Below are positions 1 through 8,248 of a stretch of 64,000 nucleotides of DNA, piece by piece. A model generated the notes under the pieces. That model made no database searches and had not been told where the DNA came from. It worked only from the letters and a program-made list of their open reading frames with translations. Each line of letters opens with the position of its first letter. Position 1 is the stretch's first letter. Source of the DNA: Anaerolineae bacterium (GTDB taxonomy: Bacteria > Chloroflexota > Anaerolineae > Aggregatilineales > UBA2796); assembly GCA_019637555.1 (NCBI GenBank), contig JAHBVK010000001.1, forward strand, positions 285,688 to 349,687. The letters are read 5' to 3'. Position numbers and translations under genes: made by a program.

Positions 1-2
1 CC

Positions 3-59
3 GACGAGGCTGCTCCAATGGCGGCGGGTCCGTACAATCCGGCTTTACATTTGGAGTAG
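3..59 (+). CDS. C-terminal tail of an unidentified gene (partial)
   Basis: The frame open from the window edge reads as an Ala/Pro-rich tail ending in ALHLE followed by TAG at 57-59. A perfect hairpin 38 bases further on fits a gene end. Only 18 codons are visible, so the family cannot be named and even the frame is a guess. The other two frames also run open for a short distance, but end less naturally. Confidence 0.3.
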   Translation, partial: DEAAPMAAGPYNPALHLE

Positions 60-97
60 AGAGCAAAGTTGAATCTATCCAACAACTGAGCATCGAG

Positions 98-136
98 AAG
101 GCACATGAAGACATCCATTCATGTGCCTTCCTTTTC
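98..136 (+). terminator. Hairpin terminator after the first partial gene
   Basis: A 12-bp perfect inverted repeat (AAGGCACATGAA at 98-109 and its complement at 118-129) encloses an 8-base loop and is followed by a short CCTTTTC stretch. The T-run is weak, so termination may be incomplete. The rest of 60-286 holds no gene that I can see. Confidence 0.55.
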
Positions 137-286
137 ACAATGTTGTAAAAAATTAGGACAGAATTCACAAATGCTGGCATACTTTGAGGAGAAACTCATG
201 CTATATTGCTAGAGGAAGTACAAACGAATCCTAAAGCCAGGTTAGACAAGACAACGTGATAGCAAGCAAAATTGACGAGGTTTCCT

Positions 287-853
287 ATGTTAACCCAAAT
301 TAACAACGAGGTCCTCGGCATCATCAATAGACACTTCGAAGAACTGCGTCGCTATACTACTTTTACGGTGCCAACATCGCGTGAAGTTGCTACCTATATA
401 AAGGAGATAGTAAAGAAGCTTTCTACACTTTCATTGTATGATCCTGAACTGGTTACCGAACATCTCTATCGGGAGGTTCGTGAGCTGCTTACTCATTTAG
501 AGGAGTTCTTGCATGAAATGGGGCAACCCATGGACGCTGAATTTCGTTTCACTTGTCTAGGGCAGCTATGGCAATACGTTAGTGATTGGTGCACTGATGT
601 CGAACGCCAGAACTTGCCACTAGATCAAGAAGTGTGGTCGTTGATTTCACCAGCAGCACCCGACTGTCTTGAACATTTGGGTGATGGCTATTACGAAGCC
701 AAGTGGTGGCATCCAGTACCCATGATGGACGTTGAAATCTTATCTCGCACTGAATACGTAACAACCTATGGGCAACCCTATGAGCCGAAAGGCATGCCTA
801 ACGGACTGGCGCTACGATTCCGTGTTCAACCATTCTTAGACGCTGCCCTCTAA
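287..853 (+). CDS. Hypothetical soluble protein, 188 aa
   Basis: I do not recognise this family. The protein is mostly acidic and helical in the first 110 residues, with regular Leu/Glu spacing. A Trp/Tyr-rich segment follows (GYYEAKWWHPVP), and the end looks beta-rich. No signal peptide or membrane segment is visible. I chose the ATG at 287 over a TTG at 272 because GACGAGG ends six bases before the ATG. The gene stands alone between two hairpins, so it is probably transcribed by itself. The predicted cell location is the cytoplasm. Confidence 0.7.
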   Translation: MLTQINNEVLGIINRHFEELRRYTTFTVPTSREVATYIKEIVKKLSTLSLYDPELVTEHLYREVRELLTHLEEFLHEMGQPMDAEFRFTCLGQLWQYVSDWCTDVERQNLPLDQEVWSLISPAAPDCLEHLGDGYYEAKWWHPVPMMDVEILSRTEYVTTYGQPYEPKGMPNGLALRFRVQPFLDAAL

Positions 854-880
854 CTCGATCATTTCAATCGCGCTGGGGGA

Positions 881-915
881 AAGGGATGAACTGCCAACAG
901 ATCATCCCTTTTTTA
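881..915 (+). terminator. Rho-independent terminator
   Basis: A 9-bp stem (AAGGGATGA at 881-889, complement at 902-910) runs directly into a T6 tract. It closes the 287-853 gene. Confidence 0.8.
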
Positions 916-1128
916 TTTGAGTTTACCCATTAAGTGATCCCCAACACGCAGCGCTTGTGCCGCAATTGTGAGCGTAGGATTGAGCGCAGCAGAAGAAGGG
1001 AAGAACGAGCTATCTACCACGTAGAGATTCTCAACATCATGCGTCTTACAGTTCCGATCGAGAACTGATGTTTCTGGATCATTACCAAAACGCAACGTGC
1101 CACCTTGATGCGGATTACTAGCTATCTA
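913..1128 (-). pseudogene. Decayed C-terminus of a GMC-family FAD oxidoreductase
   Basis: On the minus strand about 67 codons match the end of glucose-methanol-choline oxidoreductases. They carry an NPHQGGT segment (the active-site His region), a VENLYVVDSSFFP segment and an AALNPTLTIAAQAL segment (the conserved Asn-Pro-Thr region). Reading upstream in the same frame meets a TAG after only a few codons, and nothing further upstream resembles the FAD-binding N-terminus. A complete GMC enzyme is about 500-550 residues, so this is a fragment left after deletion. An internal ATG at 1093-1095 could start a 60-residue peptide, but it has no plausible function. Confidence 0.7.
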
Positions 1129-1297
1129 GCTTGTCGCGTAAGCACAACAGCATAGCCTGCTGCTCGCATCATCCGACTCCTATCCAGAAAGTATCCTTAA
1201 CTCTTCCATTGTTTATGAACTCTCTCTACACACCGTTGACTTACGCTATGGAAGCAACGCAAGCATAACCACTGGAATGGTTAAAGGAGTATTGGAA

Positions 1298-1768
1298 ATG
1301 CGTAGTGTAATTAGCAAAATCGTGGCAGTTGCAGTGATCTTTGCAAGTATTGTTGGAGCGTCTTTCGTCCCTGCGCTGGCGGACGGTGGAGGCAGCCCTT
1401 TTAGCGCTGGCGATGGGCGCTATGCCCCGATGACCGGGGATCGTATCGCGGTATACGTGCAAGACAGTGATGTAGCAGTCTGGGGTATCGATGGCAATCT
1501 GGTTGGTTTCCCGCTAACTACTTTTAGTTTGAGTGAGCTGGAAAAGGAAACCAGCGTGACCCATATCGTCAACGGAGGCACGGTAACGTTGACCAAGCTT
1601 TCTGATCCGGTGCTAGTCGAAGGTTATGCCAACTACGACGCGACTGAAATGATCACGCAGGTTGAGACGCCGTCTGTGTATGTGGTTTCGTGGACTGATA
1701 GTGTCTATGGCGCCAATGGCAGCGGTGCTTTCAGCAAGACGTTTGAGGCGACCTACCTTGCCCAGTAG
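1298..1768 (+). CDS. Small secreted protein with signal peptide, 156 aa
   Basis: The N-terminus is a clear Sec signal (basic MRSVISK, a hydrophobic core, then ALA before DGGG). This predicts cleavage near residue 29 and a mature domain of about 127 residues. The mature part is beta-rich, with V/T/Y-alternating strands, one Trp-Gly-Ile-Asp motif and no cysteines. I do not recognise the fold. The ATG at 1298 is preceded by AAAGGAG at 8 bases, so the longer GTG-start reading from 1277 is unlikely. It is followed by a strong hairpin and is probably monocistronic. Confidence 0.75.
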   Translation: MRSVISKIVAVAVIFASIVGASFVPALADGGGSPFSAGDGRYAPMTGDRIAVYVQDSDVAVWGIDGNLVGFPLTTFSLSELEKETSVTHIVNGGTVTLTKLSDPVLVEGYANYDATEMITQVETPSVYVVSWTDSVYGANGSGAFSKTFEATYLAQ

Positions 1769-1806
1769 CGAGCGCGTAGTCGAGCCGCTCAACCTTTAAG
1801 GTAAGT

Positions 1807-1841
1807 ATGAAGGGGTTGCATGGTATGACCCCTTCATCTTT
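1807..1841 (+). terminator. Hairpin between two convergent genes
   Basis: A 10-bp stem (ATGAAGGGGT at 1807-1816, complement at 1828-1837) leads into CTTTTG. It lies between the converging ends of the secreted protein and the GlcG-like gene. It could work for the plus strand and possibly for both. Confidence 0.7.
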
Positions 1842-1846
1842 TGTAT

Positions 1847-2260
1847 TTATGCCTTCTCGATCACATCTGCGCCAAGGCGTGCCAGTACCATATCTTCTTC
1901 TTCTGGCAAGCCACTGACCGCAACCGCTCCAATAACTTTGCCCTCATACCGAATAGGAACGCCACCACCCCACCCCGTGAAGCGAGGATCGCCGAAATTG
2001 GTCATAGGAAAGTTCTTTTGACGGGATGATTCACCGATTTCACGGCTTGGCTTGCGCTCGCGGCTGGCGCTGAATGCCTTATTAATAGCAATTGTGATCG
2101 ACTGCAATGGGCATCCATCGGTACGTAAGAAAGCGACTAGCTCCCCATGTGCATCGGCAATCGCTACCGCCGCGCCCTTGTTGTCTTTTTCCAGTTCTGA
2201 CTGAATGGTTGCAATGATCCTTTGTGCATCGTGATGCGACAAATTGTACGTTTGATACAT
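1847..2260 (-). CDS. GlcG/HbpS-like heme-binding family protein (DUF336)
   Basis: The 137-residue length and motifs fit the GlcG/HbpS family: an N-terminal helix with SHHDAQRIIATIQSELEK, the core AAVAIADAHGELVAF, and the tail GGGVPIRYEGKVIGAVAVSG. Members form oligomers. Some bind heme, and others sit in operons for small organic acid or diol metabolism, so the true ligand is open. No signal peptide is present, so it is cytoplasmic. It follows the sugar kinase gene by 8 bases beyond that gene's stop on the same strand. The two are therefore likely co-transcribed and may share a carbohydrate or acid pathway. Confidence 0.85.
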   Translation of the reverse strand: MYQTYNLSHHDAQRIIATIQSELEKDNKGAAVAIADAHGELVAFLRTDGCPLQSITIAINKAFSASRERKPSREIGESSRQKNFPMTNFGDPRFTGWGGGVPIRYEGKVIGAVAVSGLPEEEDMVLARLGADVIEKA

Positions 2261-2268
2261 AAATTCCC

Positions 2269-3252
2269 CTATCTAAGAAGCATTGTAGAATTTTGGCTGT
2301 TCATCAACTGTAATACGTCGGAACGCCCTAACCGGAAAATATCCCCTGCCAGCGTCAATTGAAGTGCGCTGATCGCTACGCCATAACGAATGCCAAGTGC
2401 GAAATTGTTTTCCAGTAGTCCGCAAATGACGCCAGCCGCGAAGGCATCTCCTGCGCCGATGCGATCCACAATCTGCACTGTATATCCGGATGCTTCAATG
2501 ATTTCGCCTGCGTAGTAGCCAAGCGCACCCTTCTCACCAATAGTGAGTCCGATTTGCTCGACGCCGAATCGCTCATGTAGCGCTTTGATCTTTGCCGTTG
2601 GTTCGCCCCTAATTCCGAAAATATTCTCGGCATCACGTTGATTGATCAGCAGTGTTGAGACCTTAGCAAGCAGCGGCGTCAGCTTCTCGCGGCATGTTTC
2701 CGCCGACCATAACAATGCCCGATAGTTGACATCAAAGACGACGTGAACACCTTCCTTTTGGGCTGTGTCAATGAGGTGTGTTAGCAAGGCATAGCAGCCA
2801 TCCGACAGCGCTGCCGTAATGCCCGTCAGGTGCAGAATGCGTGCTTTACCGACCAGTGTGTCGTCAAACGTGAAAGGGGTCATTTTGCTGGTGGCGCTGT
2901 GCTGGCGATCATAGACAACGCGCGTCGGACGAGGTGCGGATCCAAATTCCAAAAAGTAAGTACCTACTCGATCTTCACTCGTCCAAACGACATTGCTACA
3001 GTCCACACCGTAACTTGTCAGCGTTCGCGTTAGGCGTTGACCGAGCGTGTTATTCGTTAGTCGTGAAAACCAGCCTGATCGAAAGCCCATTTGGGCGACA
3101 GCAACGGCGACATTACTCTCCGCGCCAGCAATCGCAACATCGAAGGTAGGGGCATCAATCAGCAGTTGATCTGCCTTTACAGAGAAGCGCAGCATCGACT
3201 CGCCGACGGTCAAAAGATCGTAGGGTTTTTGAGAGTTTGAAATTGTAGTCAT
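2269..3252 (-). CDS. PfkB-family sugar kinase, probably 2-keto-3-deoxygluconate kinase
   Basis: A ribokinase/PfkB-fold kinase of about 327 residues. It shows the N-terminal LLTVGESMLRF strand, the substrate-lid GAESNVAVAVAQMG motif, and the C-terminal signature DRIGAGDAFAAG containing the catalytic Asp and anion hole. The spacing and the GESMLRF start resemble KDG kinases, which phosphorylate 2-keto-3-deoxygluconate in hexuronate and Entner-Doudoroff routes. Fructokinase or another ketose kinase is possible. The start is uncertain: ATG at 3252 or 3267 or a TTG at 3288, none with a strong ribosome site. It appears to lead a two-gene unit with the GlcG-like gene. Confidence 0.8.
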   Translation of the reverse strand: MTTISNSQKPYDLLTVGESMLRFSVKADQLLIDAPTFDVAIAGAESNVAVAVAQMGFRSGWFSRLTNNTLGQRLTRTLTSYGVDCSNVVWTSEDRVGTYFLEFGSAPRPTRVVYDRQHSATSKMTPFTFDDTLVGKARILHLTGITAALSDGCYALLTHLIDTAQKEGVHVVFDVNYRALLWSAETCREKLTPLLAKVSTLLINQRDAENIFGIRGEPTAKIKALHERFGVEQIGLTIGEKGALGYYAGEIIEASGYTVQIVDRIGAGDAFAAGVICGLLENNFALGIRYGVAISALQLTLAGDIFRLGRSDVLQLMNSQNSTMLLR

Positions 3253-3324
3253 GAAATCATGGTACATCGGCAGTGACAATACTCGCAAATGTCTATTGCT
3301 TGACGTTTTCTTAAGCGATGGCAG

Positions 3325-5025
3325 CTAAAAGAATTCACGCAGCGGTAGAGTCAACAGCCAGATCGCCCCATCTCGCGCATCCACATAGACGATGTGACGT
3401 CCATCTGGCGAAATTTCCCAGTCCGCTACCGCAATACTGATGGTTTGAAACTTGGGTAGAGACAGAGGATGTTGTGCTCCGGTCTCGATGTTGAACTCGA
3501 CCAAGGACATTTGCGCTTCCCCAAAGGGGATGTATATCAGCGAAGTACTGTCGCGCCAGCGCCAACCACCGAAGAAGGGCAGTTTTTGTGGCACAGCACC
3601 GGGTTGAGTTTCCAGCAGATACAAGCCGTTACGATCAGGGGCATCTTGTAGGATCAATGCATACAGCAAGTAGCGACCACCCGGCGATACCGATAGCGAG
3701 CGCATGAAGTCGTTCTTGATTAGTGGTTTGATCTCACCAGTACTCAATGTCAAGATCGAAAGCTGTACCCGCTGTGAGCGCACTTCTGATTCGCCGATTA
3801 AAATGCGATCATCGTCTAGCCAGCGAACTGATCCACCACTTTGTACGCGGATCAAATTCGCATCGCCTGTCGGTACGTCAGCTACCCAAATCTCTGTTCT
3901 CGGCGCGATTTCGCCGGGGATGTCATCTGCCGGGCGAACATGCCACAGGAGTTTGCTGCTATTGGGTGAAAACTGTGGGTTTGCGCCGCGTGTAATTAAG
4001 GGGAATCGTTTGCCATCAAGCAAGTGAATTAGTGTGGTTGTATTGCCGATTCGACGCACTTCATATTCCCCATTAGGAGAAGTGAGGGCGGGCGGTGCGT
4101 CTTCGACTATTGTTGCTGTGCCGGAGGCGGTAATACTGCGGACAATACTAGTGTCACGTTCGGCGTCAGCATCTAGATATAGCACCGACTTACTATCCAC
4201 TGACCAGAATGGCTGTGTGCAGCAGCCGGGCATAGTCAATCTTCGCATTGCAAGCGGCGCATCGACATTGATTACAGGTGCCTTCGCCACAGGTAAGGTC
4301 AATGCAGGTGCTTGAAAGCGGTACGCGGGGGGAAATGTTTCAGCAAAACGGTTGATAGCATCGCCATTGAACTGCACTTCCGGCTGATCGGTTATCCGTT
4401 GCCACCGATTCGGGCGTCGTAATTCTTTAGCAAAGGCTGTGGCTTCAGGCTGATGCAGACTGTAAAGCATATCCCAATCGGCGTTAATCAACATGGCGGG
4501 GTTATAGGCAACGCGATAGTCCAAACTACGGATTTCTAAATGCAAATGAGGACGTGATTCGCAGTTGTAGTCGGGATCACCTGTGACAGCAATCGGATCA
4601 CCGCGTCGGACAGGTGTACCGGGTAGTAATGTGGGACGATCACGCAAATGCCCATAGACTGAGACATAGCCTAATGCTTCGTGCTTGATCACGATAGTGT
4701 GTGGTAACGCGCCAAACGTCGGATTGTCGATCTTGTCAACCACACCATCGGCAATAGCGACGACTGTTGTACCGCAGCGTGCCTCGAAATCCATGCCGAA
4801 ATGTAAACCCTGTCCCGCCGCATACCAATATTTTCCGAAGTTGTATGCCTCCGTCGTGTTCCCGAAAAACTGCTCGAACATCCATGTCGCTGAACCTGAA
4901 GCTTCGTTGAAGGGCAGCGAAAAAGGACGAGCACTATTAGGTTGTGCTGCGGAGATGGAATTGGTCGGCAAATCTAGCAGCATTACCAGAAAAATAGCAG
5001 CGCATAGACTCAGCGCATTTTTCAT
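3325..5025 (-). CDS. Secreted M23 peptidase with beta-propeller-like C-terminus
   Basis: Residues 1-28 form a Sec signal peptide. Residues 30-200 are a LytM/lysostaphin-type M23 domain, with GLHFGMDFEA supplying the first Zn-binding His and Asp, and RPHLHLEIR the HxH motif. This domain should cut peptide cross-links in peptidoglycan or act as a regulator of amidases. Residues 280-566 carry repeated WSVDSKSVLYLD, FSPNSSKLLWH and SPDGRHIVYV units typical of TolB/WD40-like propellers. M23 plus propeller is an uncommon pairing. The start at 5025 is set by the signal peptide and a GAGGG upstream. The neighbouring receiver gene at 5177 is divergent. Confidence 0.88.
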   Translation of the reverse strand: MKNALSLCAAIFLVMLLDLPTNSISAAQPNSARPFSLPFNEASGSATWMFEQFFGNTTEAYNFGKYWYAAGQGLHFGMDFEARCGTTVVAIADGVVDKIDNPTFGALPHTIVIKHEALGYVSVYGHLRDRPTLLPGTPVRRGDPIAVTGDPDYNCESRPHLHLEIRSLDYRVAYNPAMLINADWDMLYSLHQPEATAFAKELRRPNRWQRITDQPEVQFNGDAINRFAETFPPAYRFQAPALTLPVAKAPVINVDAPLAMRRLTMPGCCTQPFWSVDSKSVLYLDADAERDTSIVRSITASGTATIVEDAPPALTSPNGEYEVRRIGNTTTLIHLLDGKRFPLITRGANPQFSPNSSKLLWHVRPADDIPGEIAPRTEIWVADVPTGDANLIRVQSGGSVRWLDDDRILIGESEVRSQRVQLSILTLSTGEIKPLIKNDFMRSLSVSPGGRYLLYALILQDAPDRNGLYLLETQPGAVPQKLPFFGGWRWRDSTSLIYIPFGEAQMSLVEFNIETGAQHPLSLPKFQTISIAVADWEISPDGRHIVYVDARDGAIWLLTLPLREFF

Positions 5026-5176
5026 CCTTAACCCTCTTGTATGAGTCGCTTTATTGGACAGTATCACAGCTCCATAAATTTTCTATGAATTCAGCTTGGT
5101 AACATGGTGAAGTTTAACTGTTCTACCTTACAATAGGCGTTAATGGACATGTGAAATGAATTAGCGGTAATCGCCT

Positions 5177-5566
5177 ATGCCAGAGCAAAACTCCTATCAA
5201 GCCCTAATCGTTGACGATAATTGGTTCAACCGTGATGTTTCTGCCATCGCACTTAAGCATGTAGGGTATAGCGTAACAGAAGCTTCCAATGCGCGTGACG
5301 CGCTAAGTTTGTTGGAACAGCATCGCTTCGATCTTTTGGTTCTCGATCTTGCCATGCCAGAAATGGATGGCGCGACGATGCTGCGTATGCTTAAAGAGCG
5401 TGGCGACCATCGCAGTATGCGTGTGGTGGTAATGACGGCAAATCCGCACATGACTACTGATCAGGTGGATGCAGATGCCGATTATGTAATGTTCAAGCCT
5501 ATCAACATTGGCGACTTCGCCCATCTAGCCTACCGTTTACAAGAAGGCATGGCGCGTAAACAATAA
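5177..5566 (+). CDS. Single-domain response regulator (CheY-like)
   Basis: A 129-residue receiver domain with nothing attached. Acidic pocket residues lie in LIVDDN, the phosphorylatable Asp is residue 57 in VLDLAMPEMDG, the switch Thr is in VVMTANP, and the conserved Lys is in VMFKPI. It lacks an output domain, so it must act by protein contact, either in a phosphorelay or on an enzyme. It lies divergent to the M23 gene and converges on the HAD gene that ends the diterpene operon. A link to that operon's kinase is only a suggestion. Confidence 0.9.
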   Translation: MPEQNSYQALIVDDNWFNRDVSAIALKHVGYSVTEASNARDALSLLEQHRFDLLVLDLAMPEMDGATMLRMLKERGDHRSMRVVVMTANPHMTTDQVDADADYVMFKPINIGDFAHLAYRLQEGMARKQ

Positions 5567-5585
5567 GATCACCTTAAACGTTATG

Positions 5586-6236
5586 CTAAATCGCAACGTC
5601 TAACAAAGAGCTACACCACCGGTAGCTCTTTTGTTTATATAGCGTCTGGTAGCGATTGAGGCGATCAACAATCCAGCATTCGAGACCGCAGTTATCGGCA
5701 AATTCACCATCTGACCATGGATCGTCACCGATCATGACTGCCCCAACATCGGCTATGTCCTGATGTTTGATGATAACTGCATCCCACAAACCACGTTGCG
5801 GTTTCGGCTGGCAATCGCTGAACATTTTCGGCGTATAGATTCCCACAACCTGCTGTTCTATATTCAACATTTTCGCCAGCTTCGGCGCGCGGTTATTGTT
5901 AGACACGATGATGATCTGATGTTGAGCTGTACGCAACCGTTCGAAGAAAGCAGATACTTCTGGAAACAGTTCTGGCTGATAGCCGTTGAGTACATCGTTG
6001 ATCAGTCTATCCTGCAACTCCGGCGACCAGTTCATTTCGGTAAAGAAGTCGCGTACAATTGGCAATAGATCAAATTCTTGATTGCTGCGCTGCTGCGCTC
6101 TCAGAACAGCGCTATCAAGCTGCGACTGGGTATACCTCAAGCGATGTTCTGCGATCAGACGCGGAATTGCGTGGTCGAGCGCCCACGTCATCGGTCCGCT
6201 GGCGATAGTATCGTCAAAGTCAAGAAGCCAATACAT
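5586..6236 (-). CDS. HAD-superfamily hydrolase
   Basis: The N-terminus LLDFDDTIA is HAD motif I, with nucleophile Asp6 and acid/base Asp8. IIVSNNN is motif II, and GDDPWSDGEFADNCG is motif IV. The Lys of motif III is probably in the KPQRG segment. At 216 residues with an alpha-helical cap after motif I, it resembles phosphoglycolate phosphatase-like enzymes. It lies 63 bases after the terpene synthase stop on the same strand and is likely the last gene of that operon. There it could remove phosphate from an isoprenoid or do unrelated housekeeping. The substrate is not readable from sequence. Confidence 0.85.
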   Translation of the reverse strand: MYWLLDFDDTIASGPMTWALDHAIPRLIAEHRLRYTQSQLDSAVLRAQQRSNQEFDLLPIVRDFFTEMNWSPELQDRLINDVLNGYQPELFPEVSAFFERLRTAQHQIIIVSNNNRAPKLAKMLNIEQQVVGIYTPKMFSDCQPKPQRGLWDAVIIKHQDIADVGAVMIGDDPWSDGEFADNCGLECWIVDRLNRYQTLYKQKSYRWCSSLLDVAI

Positions 6237-6299
6237 AGCGTTCGTTGCCCTGTGAACTTAGAGGTTAATCTACATCCGATGGAACTATTGTGCTCGATA

Positions 6300-7304
6300 C
6301 TACTCGTCAGCGGAAGGGTCGGAGGGTATGGATTTACGCAAAAAACCTAGCGTCGTTGTGGGATCATCTCTTAAGGCTAGGACGCGGGCACGTTCCGAGT
6401 TAAGCAATTCAGCAGTGACTTGCCCTCGATAATCCATTTTGGTGGTATCAAGTCCACTATTGAACGCCAGATCATCGAAAATTGCACGCAGCGTCTCCGA
6501 GGTGGTAAAGGCAGATGGATAGGGAGTGTAAAAAAGCCGAAATGGTCCGCCGCACAGCAGCGCAATCGGCAGCAGCGAGCGCAATTTCAGCGGACCGTTA
6601 CGGTTTGTACCTAGATAGAAATGCGGGATAGGCAGGTCTGTACCATAGACAGCTCGCGCATAAAACGCGTACAGTAGTCGGTACATCTGATCCATGTTTT
6701 CAGCGTTATCAAGCGAGCGCTGCAAATCTGCCAGCTCTTGGGCAGTCATGGTCTGTGGCGCGTTCCAGATCGAATAAAGCGGGATCGGGGCAACTTCCCA
6801 CAACAGCTTACGCCTTCCAGCCACATATTTCCACTCTCTTTGGAATCTCCCCAGTGCCAATGCCAACTGGTGTCCGGGTTCAGAAGCTGGAGTGCTCAGC
6901 AGGGTATCAATACCTACAAAATAAGGATCAATGTTCTGATCTCGGTAAAAACTGAGGACTGGTTCCTGCGTTAACAGCAAAGTTTGTTCAGAAACCGCTT
7001 TAGCATATTCAATGCCGCGCTCGTAGAAAAGTTGGTAGGACAGAATAGGCATCACCAGATTCTGACCACCTAGCACATAAAATGAAGCCGCCAGATCGAG
7101 GTAGCGCGCGAGTAAGACTTCCGCATATGGCGTAAAATCACTTATTTTGCCGGGATCATCTTCTTCGTCCTGTTGGGAGAGTAGGTAATAAGTACGAGTG
7201 CCACCAACGGCGATAATACCTGTCAAGCCTTCGGGATAGCGTTGACGAATGCGAGCTGCAAATTCTTGTTCGGCGGGAGTTGGTGTTCGGGCAGCAATGA
7301 TCAT
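6300..7304 (-). CDS. Terpene synthase of the tuberculosinol/kolavelool synthase (Rv3378c) type
   Basis: The 334-residue protein lines up with M. tuberculosis Rv3378c along most of its length as I recall that sequence. Shared blocks are a GTR motif near residue 35, a hydrophobic segment leading to a Pro and then RGIEYAKA, EPVLSFYRDQN, and a C-terminal Pro...TTSETLRAIFDD segment. Rv3378c has a cis-prenyltransferase fold. It ionises the diphosphate of a class II cyclase product and adds water, or adenosine, to give an alcohol. The class II cyclase at 9700-11229 is in the same operon. The first two bases of the ATGA at 7301-7304 are shared with the receiver gene upstream, implying coupled translation. 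The canonical Asp of the DGTR motif seems replaced by Gly here (GGTR). Confidence 0.8.
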   Translation of the reverse strand: MIIAARTPTPAEQEFAARIRQRYPEGLTGIIAVGGTRTYYLLSQQDEEDDPGKISDFTPYAEVLLARYLDLAASFYVLGGQNLVMPILSYQLFYERGIEYAKAVSEQTLLLTQEPVLSFYRDQNIDPYFVGIDTLLSTPASEPGHQLALALGRFQREWKYVAGRRKLLWEVAPIPLYSIWNAPQTMTAQELADLQRSLDNAENMDQMYRLLYAFYARAVYGTDLPIPHFYLGTNRNGPLKLRSLLPIALLCGGPFRLFYTPYPSAFTTSETLRAIFDDLAFNSGLDTTKMDYRGQVTAELLNSERARVLALRDDPTTTLGFLRKSIPSDPSADE

Positions 7305-7693
7305 ACTTGTTGTTTTGTGCTGAGAATGCCTTTTACCTCGTCCACCAATGTCATGGCACTAATAGGCTTGGTAATGTACCCATCAAAACCCGCCTCAATA
7401 GCGCGTTCGCTATCACCCGCCATCGCGTGTGCGCTTACTGCAATGATAGGAAGATGCTGATATCGCTCATCACCACGTAGGACCTTAATCAAGTCAAAGC
7501 CAGACATACCCGGCATTTGGATATCCAACATTAACAGTGTAGCGTCTTCGTTTTCCAGCATTTGCAAGCAATCGGGACCAGACGCTGCTACGCGTACTTT
7601 CGCCTTATGAAAGCGAAAGACTAGTTCCAAAACGCCCAAATTGTCTGGCTCGTCGTCTACAATGAGTAGATTCCAGTTAGACAGATCGTGCAT
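7301..7693 (-). CDS. Single-domain response regulator in the diterpene operon (second receiver)
   Basis: A receiver-only protein of about 130 residues: LLIVDDEPDN acidic pocket, phosphoacceptor Asp57 in LMLDIQMPGMSG, switch Ser in AVSAHAM, and Lys in YITKPI. The ATG at 7693 was chosen for a GGGA six bases upstream and because the receiver domain starts soon after. A GTG at 7732 is an alternative. About 140 bases separate it from the upstream receiver, enough for a secondary promoter. Its stop overlaps the terpene synthase start in ATGA, so the two proteins are probably made in fixed proportion. Confidence 0.88.
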   Translation of the reverse strand: MHDLSNWNLLIVDDEPDNLGVLELVFRFHKAKVRVAASGPDCLQMLENEDATLLMLDIQMPGMSGFDLIKVLRGDERYQHLPIIAVSAHAMAGDSERAIEAGFDGYITKPISAMTLVDEVKGILSTKQQV

Positions 7694-7833
7694 GAGGATT
7701 CCCATTTTGTGCTTCGGCGTTCCCAATATCACCGAACGATAGTCAGTGATGCTCTTAGGGAATTGTAGTGTGCTGTGATTCGGTTAACGATCTCTGTTTT
7801 GTTCTTATTCGTTAATTACGCTTACTTAATCAC

Positions 7834-8211
7834 TTACTTCCCAGCGACACTGCGCAAAAACGAAACAAGTTGAGAAGAGTCAAAAGGCTTGGGCAAATAG
7901 CCATCAAAGCCTCGATTCATGATCTCTTGTTGTGTATCGTTCGTATAATAGGCAGTCGTTGCCACTACAGGGCAATTGGGGTCGGCAGCAGTCTTGCGAA
8001 TTTGCTTCAGCGCCTGATAACCATCCAGTCCCGGTAGGAAAATGTCCATCACCACAATGTCAGGTGTGTTGCTTTGCAGATAAGTAATGGCTGATTCTGC
8101 ATTATCAACCACTCGAATTGGCAGTTGATAATGATTCATCACCAGTTCGAATATGGCACAAGCATGAGGATCATCGTCAACTAACAACACTGACATATCT
8201 TGTGAAGTCAT
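7834..8211 (-). CDS. Single-domain response regulator in the diterpene operon (first receiver)
   Basis: A 125-residue receiver with VLLVDDD pocket, Asp56 in VVMDIFLPGLDG, switch Thr in VATTAYY and Lys in YLPKPF. The ATG at 8211 has a GGAGGG four to five bases upstream, better than the ATG at 8241. It starts 37 bases after the histidine kinase stop and is therefore its most likely direct phosphate acceptor. It has no DNA-binding or enzymatic output, so it may pass phosphate on to the second receiver or bind a partner protein. Confidence 0.9.
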   Translation of the reverse strand: MTSQDMSVLLVDDDPHACAIFELVMNHYQLPIRVVDNAESAITYLQSNTPDIVVMDIFLPGLDGYQALKQIRKTAADPNCPVVATTAYYTNDTQQEIMNRGFDGYLPKPFDSSQLVSFLRSVAGK

Positions 8212-8248
8212 AATCCCTCCAAACTCGCTTCTACCAATCATGACGATT

